DNA from: Epiperipatus broadwayi
Lineage: Eukaryota > Onychophora > Udeonychophora > Euonychophora > Peripatidae
Reading direction: 5' to 3'
Assembly: GCA_028023455.1 (NCBI GenBank)
Contig: JAQFVV010006352.1
Location: 1,508,204-1,572,203, forward strand
Length of the DNA stretch: 64,000 bases
The position numbers were made by a program, and so were the translations under genes. The notes below the pieces were generated by a model. That model was given only the letters and a program-made list of their open reading frames with translations. It searched no databases and had not been told where the DNA came from. Below, in pieces: positions 48,110 through 60,509 of the stretch (within the stretch, counting starts at the first letter, position 1; each line of letters opens with the position of its first letter).

Positions 48110-51100
48110 GTACAATATATATATATTCTAACCATGCCAAACATCATTCTCACTTCCAGATAGTATATGATATAAAGTAAAACAGGTTCTAGCTCAGTTA
48201 ATAATTAATAAATAAAATATTCAGCATTAAAATTAAATATTTCACTAGCTCAAACTTAAAATACGAATAAGGTTCAGTTTATAAAAATAAATTAAATAAA
48301 TATTTAATATTTTCATGAGACTTGAAGTGAAAATACAGGTGACAAGATAGATTACATTGAGCCAATATCCTACAGGATACTACCTCAATGGCATAAGAAC
48401 ACTATCCCCCCTTATTACTATTTCAAATAACAAACTCATAGTATTCTTACGACTTTAATAACTTCTACTCACTAAGATTAAGCTAATAATTACATCTTAA
48501 TCTTCTATTTATAATAATTTAGCTTTATAAAATCTCAGGTTCATAAATTTATTCTAAGTTAATTTAAAATTACAGTAGTAAAATATGAGAAGGGAATTTT
48601 ATGTCATAATCTACTACACTGAAACTAATAATAATAAATAATAATAATATTCTTCATTGTATAACTAATTCTGTATATCTTTTCTTTTCATTATATTTTT
48701 ATTACCATAATAAAATAATCAAATAATATAATATAATCTTTTATCTTCATGTAATAATATAACAACTACGTGGTAGCATTTGATAATCTGACAAACAAAA
48801 GTATGTGTGGCAACTGATAGCATATAATTCAATATACTATTGTGATAACTGATTTATGACCAATAAAACAATGTAAAATTATGATTATTTAATTAAAAGA
48901 ATACCAATAAAATATTTAAATTCTTAAAATAATTCTCTATTTATCTTTTTGTGCAAAATTATATGTTTGTTTCAATTATTATGAATATATCGTGATTTCA
49001 TGCAGTGAAGTGGAGAAATAAACAATTCAGACACAAAAATTTTTGAAAAACAAATTTTAACAAAGTTTATTAATAACAACAAAATAAAATAAACAATTTA
49101 TGTACACTATTTACAGTGGATATCCTTATTTTATACTTTACATTTTTATTTACTGGGTTATAAAAATAATTTATACTTAGTTAGGTCTTTATTTAGACTT
49201 AAGACAAAATAAAATGTTACCATTTGGTTTCTCGTTATGGTTAACTTATTACAAATATATTTATTTATTTTATTAGCAAAATATTTCATCCTTAATATTA
49301 TTAAACTATCTTATTTTTAAAACACATTCATAGGAAAAACATTCCACAGAAAACAAAAATTAACATTATAATGAGTATGGATTTCTTAAAATATTAAAAC
49401 AAATTTTCATCTTGCAATGTCAAAGATGTTACATAAAATATTTATCCAAAATTCATTACTAGATTTTAGTGGATATCATTTATCACACGATGTTTACTAA
49501 TCATAACATATTCCTATTTAGCCTTACTTTAGTATGATAGAAGTGTAATCATCGATATATTCCTGTTATTCAATAAATAAAAAGTATACTATGCCTATTC
49601 TTTACATCATTTATTTTATACTATTGTATTTTAAAAATATGCAATACTTATTTTTTTTAAAAAATAATAATAAAGCATTCAAAAATTATTAACATTTTAA
49701 AGAAAATATCTTTGTTTAGATACTCTATTCTAAAAATTTATATTTCATTTCCGAAATAAATTCAAAATATATTCTATGATTCTTTCCTTTCCTTTAGGAT
49801 TCATTGGACCTTCAATTTCAAGTTATAAAATTCTATTCCTTCTAAGCAAATAAACCAATCTTATACAAAACGATAGCATAACCTAAGCTCTAAATTATTT
49901 ACCATTTCTTTTCAAAATATCTTACTGAACGATGCAGTTACATGAAATAAAGATAGCGAAATAGATGCATAGGATTTAAGGAAGAAAGCTAGAGTATCAC
50001 TCATAACATATCTCAAAAATCATGGCACAGTGCATTAACAAGAAATAGAGGTATGACCTTTACCTGTCTAATATCCTCTAGTACATGAACAATGTTAAAG
50101 CTATTCCTTCAGCTTTATTAGAACATCAAATATTTAAAGAAATATAAACACTGTCCAAATAAAATGTGTACCAGTCATAGGGCTTTGTTAACTATGCTGA
50201 TATCTACACAAAGACTATAAGTATTATTCACATTCCTTATAACATCCTATTTTTAAAACATCATCTTGGTTTCCTGTCTACCCAAGTACCTCCAAGCCAC
50301 TATCTCACTAGTATTTCTCAAGATCTTCCACATCTTACATCGATAAATAACTATCTGCATTTACAAAAACAATAAATAAAATTCACTGATAGTTTTTAAA
50401 ACAATCTCACTGTTCCACAAGAAAAGTTTGCTTACTTCATTATTCTGTATGTTTAATCATATACAATCTAATCAGATAATATTTGAATATCCAATAACAT
50501 GAAAAGTTTTAAAAGAATCACATAAATATTTGTTACTATGTTGGATTATATCACTAATATAAAAAATCATTGTATGCATATTTTCAAATCAATCCTATCT
50601 CATAATGTTTTTAAAATGTTGTATGAAAAATGCGTTTACATTTATAATTAAAACATTTATACTCCATTCTCACTATTCATAGATAATCTAAAAGAAAACA
50701 AAGAATATACATTATAAATTATTAATATTCATTATCATTACCAAATAACCTTTATCTGGTCATCATGTTCAGTAGGCTTCCTTCATCCACTGGATATAAA
50801 AACATTGCATACATAAAGAAAATATATATCCATACATTTTATCTAAAAATATTCTTATCTAAATTATTAGATTATTATATTATAAAATTATATGTTATTA
50901 ACAAATTAATGTTTTATGTTTTCCTAATCTTATAAAAACATAGAAAATTTACATTTAAGCTAAGTTAATAAAATAAAAATCAAAACTATAATTACTTATT
51001 TCTTCCATTAACTTTTACTTGACAAACAGTTCATGATAAAGTTCGAAAAATGTTTATTACTTTCTCTAGAGTTAAAGTTTAAAAATAAAAATAATTATTA

Positions 51101-53100
51101 ATCCATTTTAGTAAAGTTTATAGAAAATAATCCCGGGTCTTTACTGTTCAGAATGATAATTATTAAACTGTAATATTAAAGAATTATTCCCACGAAGTTT
51201 ATTCAATATTCTCTGCCGGCGCATCTGATGCATCACTCCATCCAATTTAACTTAAGTTATCCAGTAAACTTTTATGTACTATATTTTGTATTTTCATGGA
51301 TCCACCTTTTATTCATCTACTATATGTTCATTCTTTCTTACATAGGTTTTATTTCTTAATAAAGTTCTTTAAAACAAATACTTCTAAAGATGCATTTTTT
51401 TTTAAAGTACTTCTGAGACAAGAAGTTTTATATATCACAACGCTTAAGTAAAATCTTCTCTGTAAGCTCTTTCTTTAATTCTTGCAAAAAAATATTTTTT
51501 TAAAAAATGTTTCCTTCAAAAAGGACTAAACATTTTATTCCTTTCATTATGATATTCTATAAACAATTCATAAGATATAAGTATCTTATTCTTTTTTTAA
51601 ACTCTTGGATAAGCTTATAAATAATAATGCGTCTCCAATTTTTTTTTAGATGGCAAATAGCTTTCCATTGCATCCGTATAATGTCCGTACTGTGGTTTTT
51701 ATGTACCAAAACAATTCTCCAGTGAAGCATTAATAAAATAGTATCAACAAACATTCTATGCATTTTTATATTATTATAATTTATATACATTTTATTTCGT
51801 AGTATATCCATTTTTCATTGCGAAATTTAGGTTAAACTTAAAATAAAATACTCCTGGTAAGCAAACTGTTAAAACTTAGCAAATCATTTTCACGAAGTTT
51901 CTAAAATATATTATATTTTAAACTCTCTTTTGCAAAATACTTTTTAAAAAATATCAATTAGTTTTTGCAAATAAAACTATAAGAAAGTACTAAAAATTGA
52001 CTAAAATAAAAATTTAAAAGTACTATCTCTTTGATAGCTACTGATATACCTTTCTCTGGTTTCAATCCATTATTAATCTCCCCAGATACATCAGTTGCAA
52101 TCGATATTTATACCTTGCAGAGAATACCTCATCCTATTGGTTAATTCTCACTTTTAGTTTGAGATCAAATTTACATATTTTGCAATTTTACAGAATTAAA
52201 TTTTTAAAATAAAAATTTATGACTGTAATAAACCTTAGAAATATTATTTATAATACTACTTTTAAATCAATTATTACTTTATCAAAATTATTTGAACATT
52301 TAAAATAACTTTTAAAATAATTTTAATAACCTATTCCATTTTTAATATTCAATTTATCTATATTTATTTAAACAAAAATATTAACTTTTTTATTAACTGT
52401 ACTCGTCTTTATTGTCTTTATTGCATTGTTTAAACATATTATAACGATAGTTAACTTAATATTTGCTTTTACGATAGGCAATAATTCTAATCAACTCTAT
52501 AATATAACTTTTTAAAATATTTTAAACTTTGTTAATTTAATTCAAACTAGCGTGTGTGTTTAACCATGTATTAAAAGTCGCATGATCAATATAAAGTTGA
52601 AACAGACGATTTTCAATCTATTTTTCTGTCTAGATTAATAAAATCGCAATACTTGATTATATTTCATAATATAATTATAAAAATTTGGAAAAATAATTTA
52701 GAAAATCTAGAATTAAATACAATTTTCACTATCATAAAGTTTACTTTTAAAATATATGATATTAATTTTGACTATTAAAGATGATTTATAAATTTAAAAA
52801 TAACATTTATTAAATTATTAGTTTTAAACTATTAATATTTAACATTTAAATATACTTTTAAATATTTATATCTGAATTATTTAATATGGACAGCTTTTGC
52901 AACCATATGCAACAATATTTAAAGGTTTACATAACTATTTTTAAATGATTCGTTATATACTACATATTTTCTTTAGCTTCAAATTGTACTTTATAACATA
53001 ATTAACAAAATATAATTAACATATTAAAAAAACATATTCTAAAATTTAAAATTTTTAATAATTTACTGTAATTGACTATTTATGACCTATAGAAAAGAGC
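48110..53100 (-). repeat. Module C: long non-coding AT-rich repeat, minus orientation
   Basis: Same landmarks as module B in the same order: CTCAGGTTC (48534), TACACTATTTACA (49103), TTCTATGATTCTTTCC (about 49770), TATA/CCAAT pair (52105-52141), a GTGTGTGT block (about 52553). It is also the inverted partner of module A, centred near 48040. No recognisable coding region. Confidence 0.5.
52104..52142 (-). promoter_or_regulatory. CCAAT-TATA promoter of module C
   Basis: On the minus strand TTAACCAATAGGATGAGG, then CAAGGTATAAATATCG. CCAAT and TATA are about 22 nt apart, as in module B. Confidence 0.5.
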
Positions 53101-54055
53101 ACTATATATATATAATTTTCAGAATCAAATAATTGTTTTTTTTTTCATAATCTTTTATTGTTTACAAAAAAACAAAAACAAAACATGGATAGAGATCTGA
53201 ATCCAAATTGTTTACATTACATCATTTTAATAATACCCTCCAGACCCTTTTAATACAAATAAGCTTCTGACTAATTTTACCAACAACAAACATGTAGCCT
53301 TTTCACTGTTCTTGATCCTAAGTCACATTTAAAATTTATATTCAATATCAGAATCTAACAATACCTATATAACTCTAACTCTTACTTGCACGGTAGTCTA
53401 TCAAATAAAAACTTTCTCACTTTAAAATCGAGAATGTAAGTATTGGTACTCATCATGTTAGCTTCAAACATTTATTGTCCAAAGATACCAATATTATAAA
53501 TCTTGTTTTCATTGCTGTATTGTAGCTTCATTTTAAATAATTTTAAAAATAGAAGAAAATGAATGGTCAACTTTACAAGAATCATATAAAGTATCCTTTA
53601 ATAATAGTTATACCTCACTTTTTAAAATATAGAAAACTAAAGAGTACACAAAATTGTAAATATGAGAATCCAATAGTTTCAAACTGATATTATTCAGCAA
53701 TTTCAACATCCTGACTGTAATCCTAATACCCAATATTTATAGTAAGATTTTAAAAATTATTCTTTCCATGTAATGTATGTACAATAACCAAAACTAAATA
53801 AAATATTTCAAGTAATAACTATCTGTACATAAAGAAAAATGATATTTGAAAATATAAAATATATTTTTATAAAATCGTAATCACAAATTTCCTTTAAGAA
53901 TCTTAGATGTCTTCTGACATATTCATCAAAGTAAAAAAAAATGAACAGCTGCTACTTGATTAATATAAATTTAAATGTTTCTTTTTGTATTTGTAATTGC
54001 AGGCTTTTTAGTATTCAATATCAAAAAAGCCTACCGATTCTAAACGTATATACTG
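53101..54055. other. AT-rich DNA, nothing recognised
   Basis: No coding or RNA gene signal. Confidence 0.4.
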
Positions 54056-54056
54056 T

Positions 54057-54400
54057 ATTTATATATCAAAATTCAATCGGACTAGTCAAAGAAAATAAAC
54101 TCTAAAACACAACCAATGGTTTCACTTATACAAGAAGACTTCCCGCGTGGTAAGGACTAGAAAATAACAAATTTATACTAAATATTACCTACAATTATGG
54201 GTAATATTTAGTATAAATTTTGTGGGTAATATTTAAAATAAATTTATTATCTTGTAGTCCTTTACATTTGAAAAGTCCACTTGTAGCAATTAAATCATTT
54301 GTTGTATTTTAGATTTACTTTATTTGGTTAGACTGGTTAAGTTGTGAACTTGGGATAATTTTTAATTATTTTTATTGACTGGTTTAGCTTTAGGATTTTA
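54057..54400. repeat. PLE-3 termini as a small inverted repeat
   Basis: 54057-54180 (CTAAAACACAACCAATGGTT and flank) matches the PLE-3 3' tail at 24890-25030. 54198-54400 is the same tail inverted, ending GGTTTAGCTTTAGGATTTTA. No coding part is present, so only the terminal segments of two copies remain, head to head. Confidence 0.75.

Positions 54401-54402
<2 letters not shown>

Positions 54403-54434
<32 letters not shown>
54403..54434. repeat. (AT)n(GT)n microsatellite
   Basis: Short AT run then GT units, next to a tRNA-like repeat, as at 12401. Confidence 0.95.
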
Positions 54435-54439
54435 AATTA

Positions 54440-54835
54440 TAAAGGACTTGAAGTCGAACATTCAAGCACTCTACATCTATTCAATATATCATATATAACT
54501 GATACACATGACCACATACATGTGAAAAAAATAACTGATCTCCAATATCCATATTTCATGCAAAACCAGCACTCATCAGATGGTCCAAATACCACCTCCC
54601 ACACATATATACAATAAGTGCTCAGTTTATATAAAGATAGCAAATCTTTAAATTTTAATGATCACGCTTTAATCTTTTCCACTCTCCCACTCTTCAGCTA
54701 TCCATTTCATTGAAAAAGTGATGATGAAAACCCAAATCCCATGCTGATGCCAATATTATTGTCATGCCCATGTTGACCTCAAGTCACTCTGACCCCTCAT
54801 GTATAGGACATTACCCATTTAAATACATAGAAAAG
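54440..54835 (-). repeat. tRNA-like dispersed repeat, cluster copy 1
   Basis: GGACTTGAAGTCGAACATTC, then ACACATGACCACATACATG, AAACCAGCACTCATCAGATG and GATGATGAAAACCCAAATCC, ending near CCTCATGTATAGGACA. Same block order as copy 2. Confidence 0.7.
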
Positions 54836-55262
54836 GGATGGGCAGGTAAATATTCGAAAACCAGGCACTCTTCACAAACCTGGGAGCTTAACTTTAAGTA
54901 AGTATAGGGATTTGAACTCAGGACTTTCAACCACCCTTCATCTATCCACACTATCTCATACAACTGACACACATGACCACATGGATGTAGAAAAGATAAA
55001 TAATCACCAATATGCATATTTCATGCTAAACCAGCCCTCACTATCATCTCCCACATGAATATATAATCAGTGCTCAGTTACATTAAAATAGCAAATCTTC
55101 ATACTTTAATAGGCTTCAATCTACCCCAACCTCCAACTTTTCAGCCATCCATATCATTGAAAATTTGATGATGAAAACCCAAATATCATGCTGATGCCAA
55201 TATTTTTGCCTTCCCATGTTGACCTCAAGTTACTCTGACCCCTCATGTATAGGACCATATCC
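54836..55262 (-). repeat. tRNA-like dispersed repeat, cluster copy 2
   Basis: The most complete copy. On the minus strand the B box reads GAGTTCAAATCCC (54908-54920), followed by CTCCCAGGTTTGTGAAGAGT and GCCTGGTTTTCGAATA. The promoter-proximal side carries the long conserved body through 55262. Confidence 0.7.
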
Positions 55263-55267
55263 ATTTA

Positions 55268-55628
55268 ATTAATATTGGATTTGGGTTTTCATCATCAGAT
55301 TTTCAATGATATGGATGGCAGAAAAGTTGGAGGTTGGAGTAGATTAAAGCCTATCCATTAAAATTTGAAGATTTTTTATCTTAATATAACTGAGCACTGA
55401 TTATATATATATATATAGGTGTGAGAAATGATAAACTGGACCAACTGATGAGTGCTGGTTTAGCATGTAATACGTATATGAGTAATTATTTATCTTTTCT
55501 ACATGTGTGGTCATGTGTATCAGTTGTATGAGATAATGTGTATAGTTGAAGTGTGCTTGAAAGTCTGAGTTCAAATCCCTATACTTACAATTAAACTCTC
55601 AGGTTTGAGAAGAGTGCCTGGTTTTCAA
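55268..55628 (+). repeat. tRNA-like dispersed repeat, cluster copy 3, grading into (ATCT)n
   Basis: Inverted relative to copy 2. B box GAGTTCAAATCCC near 55566, A-box-like TGTATCAGTTG near 55517, then the body ending TGCCTGGTTTTCAAATATCT, which runs straight into the (ATCT)n tract. This suggests the tetranucleotide array grew from the repeat's tail. Confidence 0.7.
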
Positions 55629-57227
<1,599 letters not shown>

Positions 57228-57476
57228 TGAATATCTTGAATTTTGTCAAATGGTGCAGAAAAAGAATTGATAATGATATAAGAAAGTATAAATGTTAATT
57301 AACGAGGAAAACTGTAGAAGAAAATAAAAGGGTTAAGAGTGTACAACAACTTTTTGATACTGGTAGGGAATTTATTTCTGCAATAATAAAAAAGGCGGAA
57401 CTGTTACTAGAAAGGAGATAATATCATGAAATGTGTAAAGAGTTCTATCAATAATTATATAGCAATAAATAATAAA
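57228..57476 (+). pseudogene. LINE ORF2 fragment upstream of RT (5' piece)
   Basis: Translation over stops gives FVKWCRKRIDNDIRKYK, then TRKTVEENKRVKSVQQ and EMCKEFYQ*LYSNK. This is the linker between endonuclease and reverse transcriptase in RTE-like LINEs (pattern ...RKRIKEDIRKYN...VEENKSLKKV...EIVKICEEFYEKLYSS). The RT continues at 59025 after a PLE insertion. Several stops show it is dead. Confidence 0.65.
57464..57476. repeat. 13-bp target-site duplication, left copy
   Basis: AATAAATAATAAA at the left edge of the second PLE, repeated exactly at 59025-59037. Low complexity, so some risk of chance. Confidence 0.6.
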
Positions 57477-57790
57477 TATAGTTTTACTTTTAACATATTA
57501 TGTAACAAAAGACACTTATTTATAATTGTTTAATATAGAAAAATATATAAATTAATATAAAAGTTTAACGGCTTAACGTTTTCGAGGATCCATGCCTCCT
57601 ATTCACAGCCTTCATAAAATGTTTAGTAAAATATATGCAAATATTCAAATAAGCTAGTATTACTTAGCCCATTTCTTCGAGATTTCGAAGCAAGTGTCTT
57701 TCCTATTAATAGCATGGATGTTTTCATTAATGTAAAATGCCTCCTTTATTTTTCTTTTATGATCGTTTGCTTCTGAGCACAATATTGCTT
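57477..57790 (-). repeat. Inverted copy of the PLE 3' terminus
   Basis: Reverse complement of about 58745-59024, including the last ~40 codons of the endonuclease (reading CFEISKKWA on the minus strand). Inverted terminal pieces like this are typical PLE by-products of target-primed insertion. Confidence 0.88.
57574..57612 (-). ncRNA. Hammerhead-ribozyme-like motif, inverted PLE end (candidate)
   Basis: The minus strand reads GGCTGTGAATAGGAGG, CATGGAT, CCTCGAAAACGTTAAGCC. Helix II-like GAGG/CCTC is followed by GAAA. GGCT and AGCC can close helix I. The CUGAUGA box is not intact. Confidence 0.35.
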
Positions 57791-57799
57791 TCCTGTCAT

Positions 57800-58086
57800 G
57801 GCTCGATTCTCACATATTCACATTCTTCGAAAACAAGTGGCACACTATGCAAGATGAATGGCCTATGGGCCTTCCTATTAGTGGCATTCTATCTAGCATA
57901 TATTTAAATAAATACGAGCTATCGATCATTCCAAAATATTATAATAGCAACCAAGACTTTACATATATTCGTTATGTAGACGATATTTTTATCATAACCT
58001 CTAAAGATAATATTTTAAACATACAACTTGATTACAAAGCTCAACCAATCTTTTATTCACCATCACATATGAAAATAATAAAGTAA
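57800..58086 (+). pseudogene. PLE reverse transcriptase, C-terminal half (5'-truncated)
   Basis: Motif B MGLPISGILSSIY and motif C YIRYVDDIFIITS with both catalytic Asp are present. Fingers and motif A are missing because the copy is truncated. A frameshift near 58075 (after MKIIK) separates this from the rest of the protein, whose next residues read YLDLSLSRNR. Confidence 0.82.
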
Positions 58087-58139
58087 TCAAATATCTAGAC
58101 CTCTCTTTATCGAGAAATCGCCATTTAATAGATTACAAA

Positions 58140-58868
58140 ATGATTGTCAAACCATTTGAAATACGAAGCTATATCCACCCTAACTCTAACTCACCTGCAT
58201 CGCATAAATTTGCTGTCCTTAATGCATTTTTGTTTAGAAACTTTTATTTATGTAAATACGAGGCAGACAGGAAAAAAAACACAAACAACTATATTAAAGA
58301 TCTATTAGCAGCAGGGTTCAAATTTAAAGCTATTAAAAATAAAATCACAAAATTTCATAATACAATAAACAATAAAGCACCTCGCACCAATCTACCAAGA
58401 ATAACAATCCCCTACATTTCTAAAATAGCTAACAAACTAACGAAAGCATTAACCGATAAATTTAACATAGCATTTAGAACTCCACCTAATTGTAATAGAT
58501 TGATTAACAACTCTAACGACCACATTGATCGATCGTTCACCCCACACGAGGTGTACTCCATTGCCTGCCCTCAGGCCGGATGCCACGTTATATATTATGG
58601 TGAAACGAAAGCTACAATCAACACTAGACTGGTTCTTCATCTTTACACATATAACAGAGCTCAGAAAAACAGCAACACAACTTCTGTATTTTTGGAGCAT
58701 GCTAAACAATCTGGACACCGCTTCATACCTGCCAATTCCATAATATTGTGCTCAGAAGCAAACGATCACAAAAGAAAAATAAAGAAGGCATTTTACATTA
58801 ATGGAAACATCCATGCTATTAATAGGAAAGACACTTGCTTCGAAATCTCGAAGAAATGGGCTACATAA
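58140..58868 (+). pseudogene. PLE thumb/linker plus GIY-YIG endonuclease
   Basis: 242 open codons. Residues 1-75: RT thumb and linker (YIHPNSNSPASHKFAVLNAF, FRNFYLCKYEADRKKN). Residues ~130-225: endonuclease with EVYSIACPQAGC and VIYYGETK (GIY and YIG strands with the Cys pair C143/C148), the conserved Arg at ~163, and FLEHAKQSGHRF with His187/His193, matching the CCHH-type GIY-YIG of PLEs. The C-terminus CFEISKKWAT is natural. This part is intact, but it lacks its upstream frame. The YIG Ile is Tyr. Confidence 0.85.
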
Positions 58869-58915
58869 TACTAGCTTATTTGAATATTTGCATATATTTT
58901 ACTATACATTTTATG

Positions 58916-58960
58916 AAGGCTATGAATATGAGGCATGGATCCTCGAAAACATTAACCGAT
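58916..58960 (+). ncRNA. Hammerhead-ribozyme-like motif, PLE 3' end (candidate)
   Basis: GGCTATGAATATGAGGCATG, then GATCCTCGAAAACATTAACC. Same helix II and GAAA as the inverted copy but with mutations in helix I. It starts about 50 nt after the endonuclease stop. Confidence 0.33.
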
Positions 58961-59024
58961 AAACTTTTATATTAATTTATATCTTCTTCTATATTAAACA
59001 ATTATAAATAAGTGTTTTTTGTTA

Positions 59025-59037
59025 AATAAATAATAAA
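59025..59037. repeat. 13-bp target-site duplication, right copy
   Basis: AATAAATAATAAA, identical to 57464-57476. Joining the two LINE pieces across it restores the family order. Confidence 0.6.
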
Positions 59038-60240
59038 GAAAAGTATCTTTTACAATTACTATATCTTCAGAATTGCCCAGAATTTTAAATAAAAAAGTGA
59101 GATATGCAAATAAATTTATGAAGAAAGGAAAAGTTCCAAGTAATGCTGGAATTATATTCGATATTTTAAGAGAAGCAAGAGAAGAAATATATATATATAT
59201 TTGGCAAAGTTATATACAAAATGTTTAAATGATGAAAATATACTAGGTGCTTGGAAAAATGCAGTATTAATATTAACATTTAAAAAAGGTGATAAAGAAG
59301 ATGTAAGAAATTACAGATTTATCAATCTGTTATCATTTGTATACAAAATTTTTATAAAAACAATTACAACTATGTATAGCAAACTCTAAGTTTTAATCAA
59401 TCAAAAAAAAAAAACAGGCTGGATTTAAAAATCGTTTTAAGTACAGTGAATAATTTCCGAGTATTAAGAAAAATTATAGAAAGTACCAATGAATATGAAT
59501 TGCCATTATGTTTTGGATTTGTAGATAATGAAAAAAGCATTTGAATCTATAAGCATTTCTTCAGTGATTAAAGCATTGGATAACCAAGGCATAGACTCAG
59601 GATATTGTCATATTCTAAAGAATATTTATAAAAATATAGCTGCAACAATTAGATTAGATAATAATACTAAAAAGTCTAACATTGAGATGGGTGTATGGTA
59701 GGGTGATTCCATATTTTCAAAACTTTTGGAGTGGTTTTACAAGAAATATTTTGTGAATTAAAATGAGAAGTTAAGGGAATATAAGTAAATGAAATTTATT
59801 TAAGTCATCTAGATTTTGCAGATGATGAAGTTGTTTTTCCAAATAATGCTTTACAACTTCAGGTAAAGTTGCAAGAGTTATCAGACCAAACTAAGAAAGT
59901 AGGATTAAAGATAAATGCTAAAACATTGAACTAATGTTTAAAGTATTTTCTAAAAAAAATAAAAATAAAGATAGATAATGATGAGTTAGAAGAAGTTAAA
60001 AACTCCAAATATCTTGGTCAGATTATGACTATAGGTGGAAGCATAATGCATGAAATTAATCATAGAAGTAAACTTGATTGGAGTGCTTTGGGTAGAAACA
60101 ATTTAATATTAAAAGGAAAATGTCTGTGTTTGAAAATAAAGGTTTTTAATAAATATGTTATCACGGATCTGAGACATGGATACTTAACAGACAAATAATA
60201 CAGAGACTTACTTTTATACAAATTATTCAGAAATTTGCTA
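59025..60240 (+). pseudogene. LINE reverse transcriptase, 3' piece (RTE-like, decayed)
   Basis: Continues the LINE from 57476. Readable across many stops and shifts: VRYANKFMKKGKVPSNAGI, then an open piece 59201-59389 with AWKNAVLILTFKKGDKED and VRNYRFINLLSFVYKIF (RT fingers). Next come GVW*GDS near 59695 (for GVRQGDS), LDFADDEVVF near 59815 with the catalytic Asp pair, and KYLGQIMTIGGS near 60010. The domain order and wording match endonuclease-reverse-transcriptase LINEs common in invertebrates. It ends shortly before an AAT tract that may derive from its tail. Confidence 0.8.
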
Positions 60241-60295
60241 TCTTAAAAATTTTACTTTTTGTATACTATCGGTAATTCAACATTCTTCCTTGTAA

Positions 60296-60385
<90 letters not shown>

Positions 60386-60412
60386 AACAACAATAATAAT
60401 TATAACAACAAC

Positions 60413-60496
<84 letters not shown>
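60296..60496. repeat. (AAT)n - (ATT)n - (AAT)n compound microsatellite
   Basis: AAT units switch strand to ATT at 60343-60381 and return to AAT after a mixed AAC/AAT stretch. It can fold into a hairpin by itself. The Ile/Asn repeat frame on the minus strand is an artefact. Confidence 0.97.
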
Positions 60497-60509
60497 CATC
60501 ATCATCTAT

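Larger units (their letters stand above)
57477..59024 (+). mobile_element. Second Penelope-like element, inserted in the LINE
   Basis: A 5'-truncated PLE: an inverted copy of its own 3' end (57477-57790) precedes the sense-strand RT/GIY-YIG part (about 57800-58868) and its 3' tail (to 59024). Terminal arms start and end with the same sequence in opposite orientation (ACACTTATTTATAATTG and its complement). Flanked by a 13-bp direct repeat. The protein differs from the PLE at 16-20 kb. Confidence 0.85.

Noticed and set aside
54411-55017. Open frames over the tRNA-like repeats
   Set aside because: Each is confined to a copy of the repeat and does not stay open in other copies.
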